This document shows positions 44,577 through 56,155 of a stretch of DNA of 64,000 nucleotides, piece after piece (position 1 is the stretch's first letter; each line of letters opens with the position of its first letter). The DNA is from Channa striata (taxonomy: Eukaryota; Chordata; Actinopteri; Anabantiformes; Channidae): assembly GCA_033026295.1 (NCBI GenBank), contig CM065173.1, positions 5,208,001-5,272,000 of the forward strand. The letters run 5' to 3'. The position numbers were made by a program, and so were the translations under genes. The notes beneath the pieces are model-generated. The model was not told the origin of the DNA. It searched no databases and was given only the letters and a program-made list of their open reading frames with translations.

Positions 44577-46419
44577 CCTATTCACATCTTGTTACCCCAT
44601 AACTCATTTAGTCCTTTGGCAGACTCCCCAACTCCCTCAAAAGTAAATGCTTATTGGAGGTACACCGTTATTGTTTTTGAGTAACAATAAAAATTTCAAA
44701 ATAAACATTTTTATTTAATTTAAAGCTTCATCAGAATTTCTTAATTTATTAGTCAATAAAGTGACTGAAAAGAACATTTTTTTTCAAATTCTTAATATAC
44801 TCTGCCAAACTCCTGGACCAAATAATGAATTAAATAACTAATTTAAAAAATCAAACAAGCCATTTCTACTGTGCTGTAATTCAAAAAGTCATTTTTTAAA
44901 TTTCCCAGGTGGATCACATACACTTTTAGCTTCTCCAGCATTTGCTTCTCCAAGTTCTTTGATTTGGACAGACCAGTTCAGTCTGGTTATTTTTTTTATG
45001 CCAATTGTGCATTAGTGTGGCCAATAATTCCTCCATTGTCCTCTGATTTTAAATAAACAGACACCGTCAGGACACCTGTCACTCATAGTTACAGGCAGAC
45101 TCATCAGGGCTCGTTGATGCACACTGTGCACACCAATAATCCTACAAATTCCCAGTCACACTGCCATTTATCATAGACTGAATTTAATCATCGCAGTGGG
45201 ATCGCAGCCATCTGAGGATTTGCTTGCAAATCACATTTACACTCGACCGTGTCTTGATGTTGTGTTGCTGACCAACAGCAAAACCATGAGGGAACCAAGT
45301 GTTAGAAAATCCAAAACCAACCAGCTTAATGTACATAAGCCTGTCTTATGAATATGTATTGGTTCCACATTCATCTGTGTCCTATTCACTGCTGGAAAAC
45401 AACAATAATTATGTAAAAATTATGGAACATCTAAACACTTGGAATAACTTGTTAGAACATATTTAAATGATTGAATAAAAATGGTAAAATGCAAACATAG
45501 AGCTCTGATATGATATGTTCGATGCAATTTCATACATTTCCATCAAAGACGTGGCAACAGGATGGAAATTAAAACAGCAACACAAAAACAGGTGGGAGAA
45601 TGTTACATATAATATAGAAATTCAAGTATCTGTAAAAAAAAAAAGTGAACATTTGATATTAATAGAAATGTGAGGATCTTTGTGTGGAACTTTAAACAAG
45701 GTCAGAACATCCTGTAACTTCAGCAGACGACTCAGACTCAGGAACACTGTCTGCCCGATCATCATCTTTTCAGCTTCTCCTCTTTCCAGTGTGCTCGTGC
45801 CCAGTGAACAGTGGCAGACTCCCAACTACCAAGTGATTTTTTTTTTTTTTTAAGTTCCATCAGGAGGAAAATGGAGCTCCTGTCCGAGCTGGACTGAGAG
45901 GAGATAATTCACAGGAGGAGATAGAGGAGAGAACGGTCTGAAATGAAGTGAAGAAAAGAGAAAGGAAAATTGATGGGAGGAAGGCGGCATAAACACGACG
46001 GGTGCTCCTGGTCCATCTCAAATGAAAATCCAATTTCAGAAAGGGCTTGTGGAGTTTATGGCAAAGGAGAGAAGAAGAAGAAGAAGAGAAAGACGAAAAA
46101 AGAGAGAGAGCAAACAAAAAGAGGGCCAAAAAATCGTCTGGTTAAGATGAGCTGCAGCAAAAGGCATTGCAAATCCTAAGGGTCTGAGGAGAGACAATGA
46201 TCTTCAATTACCAGCTGTTCTGTTCTCAATTTTAGACAAGAGCGAGGGGAGAAATGAAGAAAAGGAAGAACGGGTAGGGAGAGAAGAGGGAGGATGTGGA
46301 GGGAGATATTAGAGCGGGAAAAGGAAACACACATGGGGGAAGGAAATCGCACCGGAGCAGCGAGGAAGGGAAAGAGATGAACAGATAATAAAAGAGCCGC
46401 AGACACGACAGGCGTTATA
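44577..46419. other. Spacer: AT-rich, then long purine-rich tract
   Basis: 44577-45840 is AT-rich with nothing recognised. An 11-bp A run lies at 45634-45644 and a T run at 45838-45851. From about 45870 to 46390 the + strand is strongly purine-biased, with (GAA)n at 46070-46088 and GAGAGAG words; this creates several long but meaningless frames such as 45970-46179 (plus) and 45860-46129 and 46176-46430 (minus). No gene is supported. Confidence 0.6.
46070..46088. repeat. (GAA)n microsatellite in purine-rich tract
   Basis: Six GAA/AAG units lie within a longer purine-only stretch that continues as GAGAAAGACGAAAAAAGAGAG. Confidence 0.85.
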
Positions 46420-46910
46420 ATTTTATTCATCGTGTCCCATTAGAGGGGGCGCATCCATTTCTTGGACTCCGTCTCGTCCTGAGAGCTTGGTCGCTGACGC
46501 GCCATTTGCAGATCGTATCATTTGTAAACACGCCGTCTTCTCGCCTGCCTGGCAGGAGGAGAGTTTTGTCATCAGCTCCGCCTTCTGCACAATCTGCATC
46601 GTTTACAATTCAAAATGCCCCGCCAAGCTCCCCACCCACCCCGCGTTCTTCCCCCGTCCTCCACAGATTTGTGTACACGGGACTGATCAGAGACAGTGGA
46701 GGAGCGGTGGTGGAGTCGAGGGAACAGACACGAGGCCTAATTCAACATCTTCGTTTCGGAGCTGCGAGCGCTGACACGTCCATCATCAGGACAAACAAGA
46801 AACGGCTCATCTGTTCAACCACCTCCACTCACACTCCATCAGATAAGAGAATCATTTTCTTTTCACCAATATTTGATTTGATGCTCTTCCTCCTGCTGCT
46901 GATGAATTGA
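46420..46910. other. Candidate conserved noncoding island
   Basis: A GC-rich, CpG-containing unique block has words such as TTATAATTTTATTCATCGTGTCCCATTAGAGGGGGCGC (46416-46453) and GCCATTTGCAGATCGTATCATTTGTAAACA (46502-46531), the latter with E-box- and forkhead-like parts. The 134-codon frame 46506-46910 crosses it. Its translation is Ser/Pro-rich without motifs, and the overlapping frame 46487-46774 is equally open, so neither is convincing. Confidence 0.35.
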
Positions 46911-47065
46911 ATAGGTGGATAATTTAAGTATAAAGTCTGCGATTTGTTTCACATGGTCCAGCTTTGAAATTTACTTATAAGCTCTTTTCCAGTGAGTCTG
47001 TGCTTTCGAAAAGTGTTAGTTTGTTTCTACTAGGACCAGAAAAGACAACAGAATTTCTTTAATGC
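46911..47065. other. Short spacer
   Basis: Unique AT-rich sequence; nothing recognised. Confidence 0.5.
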
Positions 47066-47380
47066 GTGTGTAATGCTGGCGAGGACAAAAGCAAGTCTGT
47101 GCCGAAGTTGTGCAAATGTTCAGTTTAATGTGTGTTGAATTTGAATCATTTACACAGAGCTGCAGCCAACAGAATTTCCAGAATTTGCGAGAATAACCTC
47201 GGATTCAGTCACAAAACCAATTGCTTGTTATTAATTTGAGTAGAGAACTGCATTTAATGCAACGGGAACGAGCACTTAACGTCATCCAGCGAGGCCTTGT
47301 GATGGCCAATCACATGCAGCCAAGTGTGGATTCATGGTGGGTTGCCTCTTCAGTTCACCTTGAGATTGTCGGGACAGAAG
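47066..47380 (+). repeat. Unit R, copy 1 (about 310 bp direct repeat)
   Basis: This unit recurs at 51253-51560. Identical blocks of 29, 25, 21 and 17 bp (47121-47149, 47204-47228, 47243-47263, 47281-47297) each match the other copy at a constant offset of 4,187 bp, so there are almost no indels over 200 bp. The unit holds an 81-codon frame in this copy (47221-47466) that is not kept in the other. It could be an unrecognised interspersed repeat or a local duplication. Confidence 0.85.
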
Positions 47381-47849
47381 TGAGTAAACAGCTGCGCTAT
47401 GATTTGCTGTCTAATCAGTCGATTTCCTGTGTTTTTTGTTCTTTAACGTCACTGGAAAGGTCTTAACGTGATACAAGAGTGAGCAAGAAAGTTGTAGCTG
47501 AACCCGTCTGTGAACATAAGCGTATTTTTAGGACTGCGTCATCTCTTCATTCAGACAGGAAAGCATCTGAAAATGCTGGACTAAAATCACTTTTGATGCT
47601 GCAAACAACCTGCAGCGGTGCACAGTCCTCCATGACACTGTGGGGGGACCGGTGGGCTCACGTTGACTACGTTCATCTGGGAACATGTAGGTGCCAGAAG
47701 AGCCAGTTGTTGTCACGTGTGTTCATGCACATGCGTGAAACATATTTAGGGGCCAAGTTTCTCAAGTCTTTCCAGCATCCCCATTAGAGGTTTGTACAGC
47801 AGAAACATAAAACTCATGCCTGGTTGAAATTATGTCACTACAGACAGAG

Positions 47850-47898
47850 AAGGGATGACAATAAAAGATAAGTTGAATTGAAAATTGAATTGAATGCC
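47850..47898 (+). mobile_element. Possible L2-type tail end
   Basis: ACAATAAAAGATAAGTTGAA with two following (AATTGAATTGAA)-type units is the same ending seen at 56505-56529. The body of the tail is not visible upstream, so this may be a very short truncated insertion or a chance repeat. Confidence 0.35.
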
Positions 47899-48555
47899 AT
47901 GGTTGACCTGCTGAACATCTGTGGTTTACGGGGTTATGGTGCACTGCAGGATTATTAGCAATGTGACACTTTGAACCTTCAATACAAACTCATTCGACTT
48001 TTCAAATTTGCCCAATGACAACGACACTTGCAAGTGTTGATTTGTTGATTCATTTTTAGCCACTTCTACATGTTCATGAATTCATTTGACAAGTTAAAGC
48101 TTTTTCTTTTGAAACTACAGTTATGGAACCTTCATATGCATCAGATTTAAGCCAGGTTTTAATTTAAACTTTGATCTGAAAAGGAACTAAACTTCATTAT
48201 TTTGGACGGTTATCGTTCAGCAGGATAAGACTGTAAATTTGCAGTTAAATCTTCAACCTTTCACTAAAAAAACACCGTGACACACTTTGCAGAGACCATG
48301 GTGCGGCTCATCATCCTCACTTTAAGCAGGTGTGTATTGTGGCTGATTAACGTTGCCGTGTAAAACATCTTGTTCCTCTGAGCTCCCCTGCTTTCTATTG
48401 TCACATCTATAGTTTATTTTCTGCATTGCTTTGCATTCTTACTGGCGTCTTTATGTTGCTAATGCACGCTGAATCCAAGCCAGAGCCGCAGAATTTACCA
48501 TGCTAATTGCTGGAAGATAAACAGCAGCACTGCCCTTCCACCAAAAACAGAAGAC

Positions 48556-48582
48556 TTGTGTGTGTGTGTGTGTGTGTGTGTG
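48556..48582. repeat. (TG)n microsatellite
   Basis: About 13 uninterrupted TG units. Confidence 0.95.
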
Positions 48583-49825
48583 GTGGAAGTGAGTCCTGAG
48601 GTTCTGGCAGCTTCATTACCTGAGAGAAGGTGGCTCTGCATCCAAACAACAACAAAAGGCAGGAGGCGTGAAAGCGGCTGTTTACCCCTCTGAAAGCTCA
48701 CCAGATCATCACTGGCCTAATTAAACCGCAGAGTATTTTTAGATTTCTGAGATCCTGTCAGATTCCGAGCCGCTGTGTGTTTATCTGCGCAGGAACAAAC
48801 AAAAGTGTTTTAAGATTTATTGCCAACTGTCATGTTAGCTCTCCTCCTGTCCGCGGTGTGAAAGCGAGTCCTGCCGGGAAGCTTTATATCAAATGGCCCC
48901 TTTAGAAACACCTTTAATTACTCTTCGTCGCTCTCTGAAGTCCTCGCTGTCGGCTCGTCTCACTTTCCTCCGAGCTGTCTGGATCTGATTCAGGCTCCTT
49001 CCTCCTGCCTGCACATCCTTCAGCTTCTCATCCTCCCAGCTCTCATATTCAAATGAGCTTCAACGGGTTTGACTCTTAAAACGCACCGATGAGTGAACGC
49101 AAACATGAAAGAAGTCTGACCAAAGGAAGTCCTGGTCACATGACCGCAGGGTTCGCATGAGGAATCGATTACATAAATACGTGGATTTGCAAAAACTGCA
49201 TCGCACGTTGGAAGCAAGATGACTGTGTCTAGTGCGAGCATGCAGTGCAAAAAAAGAAAGAACAACGCAACCGTGATCATCTAAAACGTTGGAGTGTTTT
49301 AAGCAGTATTTAATCAGGGATACACACATTTTGTCACTCTGAACATTTACTCTGCTGTTGAATTGATTCAATGTATTTTGCACCACATTCTTTTAATATC
49401 AATGAAACAATCCCCCGCTTGTTTCTTTCCATTAATCTGTAAAACACAGATCGCCAGTTAAGACTGGGCTAGTTTGGGTCTGCTGTTCAGATTTTTTCAT
49501 ATGTGTTTGTTTAAAGAGGAAATTGTTATATAAAATAATGGAAAATAAGTGATCGATGAATTCAAATGATTATTTTAAGTAAAATAATTGTTATCTTAAT
49601 TTAAACATAAAAAGACCTAAAAAATATGAGAAAATAATCTATAGATTTGTTGATACATCGGAAAAGGAATTATTTGCTGCAGCCCTAATTTAAACTAATT
49701 AATTTATTTTAATTCAAACAACTTAAAAAAGAGGGCCAGAGGTTAAAATATGACACTGCATTTACTGTAGTATATGAAGGACCCATCAGCTTTACGCACC
49801 AATTCTAAAAACTATTATCATGACT

Positions 49826-49979
49826 TTAATTCAAGTCAACTTTATTTATACAGCGCCAGTTTACAACAAAGTCATCCCAAGGCACTTTACATAATAAAGT
49901 CAAGACTATACAGACATTTAGAGGAAATCCAACAAATCTCCTTTGAGTAGCCATAGGCAACAGTGGAGAGGAAAAAAAA
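49826..49979 (-). mobile_element. L2-type LINE 3' tail, reversed
   Basis: Read on the minus strand it contains TTTTCCTCTCCACTGTTGCCTATGG, TCTGTATAGTCTTGACTTTATTATGTAAAGTGCCTTGGGATGACTTTGTTGTAAACTGGCGCTGTATAAATAAAGTTGACTTGAATTAAAG. These match the tail at 56375-56529 part by part. It is a 5'-truncated copy of about 150 bp with no coding sequence. Confidence 0.85.
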
Positions 49980-51252
49980 CATTACACTTTTTTAAATTTA
50001 TTTGCTATTTGTCCAAGATTATTTTCAGCTTGATAAGCGAAGGTTAATCAAGCTTTTTCCAAAACGATTCTTTTTTATTTTCTCTCCTCCTCGTTTTTTA
50101 TACTCATTAAACTCTTTAAACATATTGCCTTAAAGAATTCAGAGATAAATTGCATATGACTTGAACAAAATAAAAAAAAAAGATGCTAATTAAGTATATT
50201 TAGCAGATTTAATTTCCTCCTATTGCCTTGTAACATGGCAGGTTTTCCCATAATTATTTCTCTCTGCTTCTTATTGCTCTATTCTGTCTCTCCCTCGCTC
50301 TTTCTCTGTGATTTCTTCTGCTCACTCGACCAGGTGACCCGGGGGACCCAGCTACTTTAAATTGATTCTTTCTTTTTTATGTCGCCACATTAAATTGAAA
50401 CCAATTCCCAAATGCTTAAAAGCTCAAACTGCAAACCGACTTCCTGCCTGTCCTCCCCCATCTGTATGGGAAGAGAGAAGGAGAGAGGAGGACCAGTGGG
50501 AGGATGGAGGGAGATGGAGTGGTGGTGGCGAAGGGGGGTGTTTGACGGCTGCTCTCACACAATGAAGCGACAGGGTTCGTTTCGTCTTCGGAGGATTTGG
50601 TAAATCCGGAACTGTGTCGAGCAGCTTTAGACAGAATGGAAAGGCCCGCCGGAGCAGAACCGCCGAGCATGACAACCAGCTTTATTTTATGTCATTGTAT
50701 TCAAATTTACTACATCCCCAACACTTATCACCCCCCCAACCCCAGCCCTCCTCAGCACACACAGGCCCACTTTGAAGACGGATCACCGTGGAAAGAGAAC
50801 ATATTTTCCCCTTTTTCCAAACTCCGATTGGCACAAATGGAAGCAGAAGAACTTTTTAAGTGTGTCAGTGCGGCACAATGGCAGTAACACTGTACAAAAT
50901 CGACACCTTAAGCTTGTGGAGCTGACTATGGAACCCTAAAATCTTTCTTTTTGTTGAATGATACGCTTTACGTACAGGTGAGTATCAGTAACAGCAATTA
51001 AATGTATGCACCTTGTTGCTATTTGGGCCTTAAACCAGCATGGAAACCTACAACAGAAACTGTCTGAGGAGTCTCTGAGGTATATGATTCATACATAAGA
51101 GGGGTTTTTGGCTTATTGTTACAGGAAACGACACATATCAATCACAAATCAAAGACAACTCAGCCCGTGCTGCATGAAACGTACCCCTTTTTACATTTAA
51201 TATACACGAGAATGCAAAGCAACAAAGACGTCATGCAGACATCTTTTTTTGT
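49980..51252. other. Non-coding spacer, no gene recognised
   Basis: 50200-50420 is unique and could be conserved noncoding DNA (ATTGCCTTGTAACATGGCAGG at 50223-50243). 50430-50690 is GC-richer, giving overlapping frames on both strands (50362-50603 plus, 50416-50675 minus) with no domain content. The rest is ordinary spacer. Confidence 0.5.
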
Positions 51253-51560
51253 GAGTGTATTTGCTGGCAAAAACAGAAGCAATCTATTATGACTTTGGGT
51301 AAATATTCAGTTTAATGTGTGTTGAATTTGAATCATACACACTGCAGCCAACAGTTTAGGAGTTTCTAAATTTGTGAGGCTGACATCGGGTTCAGTCACA
51401 AAACCAATTGCTTGTCATTCATTTTAGTGGAGAACTGCATTTAATGCAACTGGGATAAGCACTGAAGGTCATCCAGCGAGGCCTCGTGCTGCACAGTCAC
51501 ATGCAGGCAAGTTTGAATCTATGGTTTCTTTATTTACCTTTCGTTTGTTGGGACACGCAT
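51253..51560 (+). repeat. Unit R, copy 2
   Basis: Direct copy of 47066-47380, at an offset of 4,187 bp through 51263-51506. Matching blocks are 51308-51336, 51391-51415, 51430-51450 and 51468-51484. Toward the 3' end the offset shifts by about 8 bp (GTTGGGACA at 51547 against GTCGGGACA at 47368), and the copies part soon after. A SINE begins about 160 bp downstream here but not at copy 1. Confidence 0.85.
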
Positions 51561-51721
51561 ACACAAAAGTACATGGAAATATGTACAAAATAACCACTGA
51601 TGCTTTCTCTCTTGAAGAATCTGCGTAAACACTTTTGAACACAACATTTGATTTAAATTTCATCCATCATAAAGTTTCAATAATCACGTCATTAAATATT
51701 ACAAGTCAAATCAGTCAACTA
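51561..51721. other. Short spacer
   Basis: AT-rich unique sequence between unit R copy 2 and the SINE. Confidence 0.5.
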
Positions 51722-51959
51722 GCGACTGTTGCGCAGTAGGTAGCGTGGTCGTCCAATCCTACAGTTGTTTGATCCCCGGCTCCTCCAGTCACATGTCGAA
51801 GGGTCCATGAGCAAGACACTGAAAGACAACTTAGTTGCTCCCGGTGAGCACTGCAGCTCCCCCATCTGCATGTGAATGGGTAAAAAAGAAAATCAGTGTG
51901 AAGCACTTCGAGTACCAATGGGTAGAAAAGTGCTATACAAGAGCAGAACATTTACCATT
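51722..51959 (+). mobile_element. tRNA-derived SINE (copy 2)
   Basis: The + strand begins with a tRNA-like head: A-box-like TGCGCAGTAGGTAG at 51730-51743 and B-box-like GTTTGATCCCC at 51767-51777. The body has ATGAGCAAGACACTGAAAG, and the tail is AGTGCTATACAAGAGCAGAACATTTACCATT at 51929-51959. The reversed copy at 30058-30313 has the same layout. Both A and B boxes have drifted from consensus, so it is an old copy. Confidence 0.8.
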
Positions 51960-54907
51960 CAATCCATATCATAACTGTATTGTTTATATGATTATTAGCT
52001 GTCATCATGTGGTAGTGGTGAGGCTGATTAATGTGGTTGTAGAGTGTAAGAGGGACAACAAAGATGCTGACTGGTTGAAGAGACAGACAAAGGACTTTCC
52101 TGTGCATTGATTTGGTAACTGTGAACTTTTGGAAAATTCCTAAACTTGGTCTTCTACTTGGAGATGTATTTTTTTCTGTTAAATGGACCGAACCAACCCC
52201 CTGTTGGAACTGGCCTGAAGCAAAATGCGAGAACGCAGAGCAGTGTGAAGTCCACCCACAGCGACGCAGTGGTCGACCACATGGACGGACGGGACAGTGA
52301 GTGAACCGAGCCTCAGGCCAAACACCAGGAGTCAAACCCAAATCGGGCTCGGCCATGGCCTCACGTATCCAGTGTGACTCCTGTGGTATGTTAGTGACGA
52401 CCCCCGAGGATGAAAATATGTACAGCTCCGTGTCTGCTTTATTCCTATTGTTTTAAACGCAGCTCGTGCGTGGATCTAAAAGATGTGAAGGATGTCACTC
52501 AGGTTTTAAAATCCACAGAAAATCCCTGACCTCTGAAGAACTCAATTCAGTCTTGTTGGTTCTCGCTGCATCAAACAAACTCTAAGAAAACCAGTGTCCC
52601 GTCTCTGTGTTTTTAAACTTGGTGATGTCTTTGACAGAATGTCCCGAACATGGTTCACAGAAAATCTTAAAGCATTTAGAAACTGTGGTGGACACAAATA
52701 CAGTTCTGTGCGTTGCCAGTTCTCATTTAGTTATTTAGAAAGCTGATTATAAGCTCAACGTGATGCTTTTTACTGTTAAACAGCTCTGTGGGCTGATTCT
52801 GCCCACACTTCACACTGATTCAAACATGTGCAGCTCATATTCATGCCATCAAGCGGGCAGCCTCGCCGTAGCTGGAGTTGACTGGGACAGAAAGGGCACA
52901 GACACTCCCACCTACTGAAAAAGCCTCTGGGATGAGATCCAACATTTTTCATTAAATGATCCAGTATCTATGTCCGCCTTGCTGGGCCCCGACTACAATA
53001 AAGGTGTCCAATAAAATCCGACGGTGGCAGAAGTGAGCGACACGGTGGCATGGCGGGATCGGCGGACGCTCGGTGTTTCTCAGCAAACAAACAAACGAAT
53101 GAGAGTCTGGGTTTTCAGAGAGTGCGAGGCAATGAAAACGACCCTGCAGGAATGCTTTTAGCTGCCAGGCGTTTCTCTTGTTACAAGCCTCTCTCACACA
53201 GTCGAGGACAGTGGGGGGAGATGGTGCAGAGTTCTGCAGGACACACTCAGAGAAGACATTTTTGTCTCGTCATAAAAAAAAAAAACGCCTCCTGGTAAAA
53301 GCATCTCTCATGCTTTTTGTTGGTTTGAGCACAGAAAACCCTGTAATCTAAAAAGAAGGGGAAAAAAGTGCACTCCATATTACAGTGTTTGAGTTCTGGT
53401 GTGTGGAAGTTGCCTGCTGAGCTCCTCCTCCCCCTGATATTTAAGTCCAGGTGGGAGGGATCCGACCTGTCACCTCCGCTGCAGCACCGACTGATCAGAA
53501 AACAGTTCAACAAAAAGAAACAGATGCTCTCATCTTTGTCCTTGTATTGTCAGAGAAGAAGTTGTGAGCTTAAAATCAAAGTAATACCTACATAAATCTG
53601 TGTATTATGTGAGTAGCAGCAGTCATATAATGGACTCTTCTTCTTCTCCAATCTGTGAAACACAGGGCAGAGTCTTAAACTTTTCTTCAAATAGGAAAGA
53701 AATGAACCAGTGAATTCGGATTATTCCAGTGCCCACTCTCCCTTGGTTTGTGAGTTTTCTAGAAATTAGTTTATCTCGACAACACCACAAATATAAACAG
53801 GACAGGTACACGCTTGGTTTGGAAATACATCATTAACAAACAGCAAGAAAATACATATTTAAGACTCAGCAACAGACAAAAGGACTGCTCAGGCCAGATG
53901 TAAGCGTCGAAGGCCAAAATGCTCTTGGTCTAAATCCAGTGCGCTGCCTGCCAGAGTCATGAGGGCTTCATTCCATGATCCGACACTGGCCCAAAGCTGG
54001 CGCGGGTGCTGCTAACAGGAGCTGGTTTGCAGTCCAGATTGGAATAAATCTGCACCCTCCACATGGCCAAGCCTTTAAGTTTTTGTCTAAAATGGACGAA
54101 AGGACAGTCAAAGTAGTGTAATCTGATAATCAGCTATTGTCCAATCACAGAAATAAGGACAATAGACTCTGACAGCATCAATAAAGAATCTAAGAAGTCC
54201 ACACACATATCTGACATAACACTCACAGACGTAGCACCAACCATCACTAAGTCAGCCAAAGGCAGGTCTGGGGTCAGCACTTGGGTAAAACTGTAAAATA
54301 TGTATATCACCACACGGCCCTGGTCCTCCATAATGTTAAGACCAACAGTGATAGTGTTGGGGCTGATCAGTATTAATGGGTACCCAAGGACCGATTTTGA
54401 GGCAGTAATACTTCCTCGGTGAGGTTAACACATTTTATGAAAAATATAATCAAATACAGAGCCTAACTGAGCCATGTATGACAGGGCTTGGAGAAGTGTA
54501 TCGGCACGAATTCCCTGCACACACACTTTGCTGACAACTGTGAAACTGATTGGCATTGCAGGCACTGATGAGGCCTCTGTCTGCAACGAAGAGGGGAGAA
54601 AGGAAAATAACCTGGTGGCCAGTGTATGAAATGCTTTTTTTTCCCATTAGGGAGTGACATTGCATGATGAGTATAGATGAAGTTGAAGATTAATTTGACT
54701 GATGGCATCATTCTATACTTCAAACTTGCTGTAGTTTTCATAAAAATATGAATTATGATGAATTCTTACAACCATAATAATTGTGTAGTGACAATCATGA
54801 CAACCCTAATTAGACATGTGCTTGTTGTCGATTGTTAAGGGCACTGGAGACAAAACCGTCAATCAGAATCAACAGTTTTATGTACAATTTCCTACTTTTG
54901 CATGGAG
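51960..54907. other. Non-coding spacer, no gene recognised
   Basis: No gene is supported. 52190-52400 and 52950-53320 are GC-richer patches with chance frames on both strands, including a 134-codon minus-strand frame at 51952-52356 without recognisable motif that partly overlaps the SINE tail. An A run lies at 53274-53285. Nothing else stands out. Confidence 0.55.
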
Positions 54908-54964
54908 CATTTGGGATGAAAGCAATTTCCCCTCAAGGATTAATAAAGTATTTTTGATTCTGAT
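54908..54964 (+). mobile_element. Retroposon 3'-tail fragment
   Basis: TTTGGGATGAAAGCAATTTCCCCTCAAGGATTAATAAAGTATTTTTGATTCTGAT is the typical ending of a common fish retroposon (..TTTCCCC..GGGATTAATAAAGTAT.. then GATTCT units). Only the tail remains, and no head is visible upstream. Confidence 0.6.
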
Positions 54965-56155
54965 GCTGAAACCTCTCCAGTTTCTGATTGGCTGGTTCTG
55001 CAGACAAAGGTGAATGTACACAGAGATGAGAACTTTTATTTGTGTGTGTGTGTGTGTGTGTGCTGAGGATGGGGCACAATAATAAGGCCATAAGCAAATC
55101 CGAGACTGCGGTAAGTGACGATTGTTCTGGACACTCCCCTGAAAATGGTCAGACATTAATAAAAGGCTTGAGCTGTTCCCCAAAAACTATTGATACTCTG
55201 TCTTAAAGGATTTTAATTCTTCCTTCACCTCTGCTCCCTATTACTGACACCTGATCAGCAACTCCAGCACGCCTCTCGGAGACAGTACACATGACGGAGA
55301 TCTCCAGGGGACAGCTTTCACTCTTAGCTGGAGCTTTAATGATCCCCACAGGGAATTAAAAGACCAGAGTGGAACCTGCGGTGGGAGTCAATCCAGAGGT
55401 CGGGGATTTAACCTGCAGCTTCTTTTTGAAAGCGATAGCAGGAAGCCAGAGATGGTGACTGGTTGCAGGTTCAGTCCTCGACTGTGACAGCAGGTGGCAG
55501 AGTGTTGGTGAGACAGCAACACAAAGAATGGTCTATTAACAGCTGTGTATATAAAAAAATCCAGATAACACAAAAAGCTACTATACTAATAATTTAATAG
55601 TGTGAACTAAAAAAAGGCTGTTCCCAAGAAAAGTATGAGGGAGTGCTGCTGCACTGCCAAAAGACAGATCGCTTAGAAGTTACTGAGTGTAGCATTTGCG
55701 CATTCTAAGGCGTAAAGTAAAGCCAAAATAAATTAAAAATATAACTTTTTAAGAATAAAAAAGGGGCAAGAATCAGAAGAAGAGAGGATGAAAGAAACTG
55801 TTGAAAATAAGTTAGAGGAAAATAACATGACAATAATGGTGACACCATAGAAAGCTGAAAGAAATTTAAAGGAAAATCTAAGAAAGGACATTTCAGGACT
55901 TTTGTCGTGCTGCTTTTATTTTAAAACTATTTGAAGCCATCCTGTTAACATGTTGTTGGTAACTTGTTAGTTTTGTTGTGAAGGTGAACCCACCAGGTGC
56001 AGATAGGTGTGGGTGAGTGTGTTTTTGAAGTTAGCAGCCCAAATAAAGAAACTTAAGGTATGGACAGTCATGGTTTGCATGATTAGCCACTAAAAATTGA
56101 GCAGATCACAAAATCATGGTTTGGTTTGTATCACAGCTCTGGGTCACAGTTCTTG
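54965..56155. other. Non-coding spacer
   Basis: Contains (TG)n at 55041-55062. 55334-55362 may be a reversed retroposon tail (TTTAATGATCCCCACAGGGAATT). GGTTGCAGGTTCAGTCCTCG at 55462-55481 resembles a polymerase III B-box of a SINE, but the rest of the element cannot be followed. No gene is supported. Confidence 0.5.
55041..55062. repeat. (TG)n microsatellite
   Basis: Eleven uninterrupted TG units. Confidence 0.95.

Larger units (their letters stand above)
47381..49825. other. Non-coding spacer between the two R units
   Basis: No gene is supported. At 47850-47898 GACAATAAAAGATAAGTTG followed by GAATTGAAAATTGAATTGAAT resembles the last bases of an L2-type tail without its body. A (TG)n lies at 48556-48582. 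48700-49060 is GC-richer unique sequence that may be regulatory (TTTATATCAAATGGCCCC at about 48882-48899). 49500-49800 is AT-rich. Confidence 0.55.

Noticed and set aside
46506..46910. 134-codon plus-strand frame as an exon
   Set aside because: Ser/Pro/Thr-rich translation without motif, overlapped by a second equally open frame; GC-rich composition explains it.
51952..52356. 134-codon minus-strand frame as a gene
   Set aside because: Part of it overlaps a SINE tail, and the translation carries no known motif.
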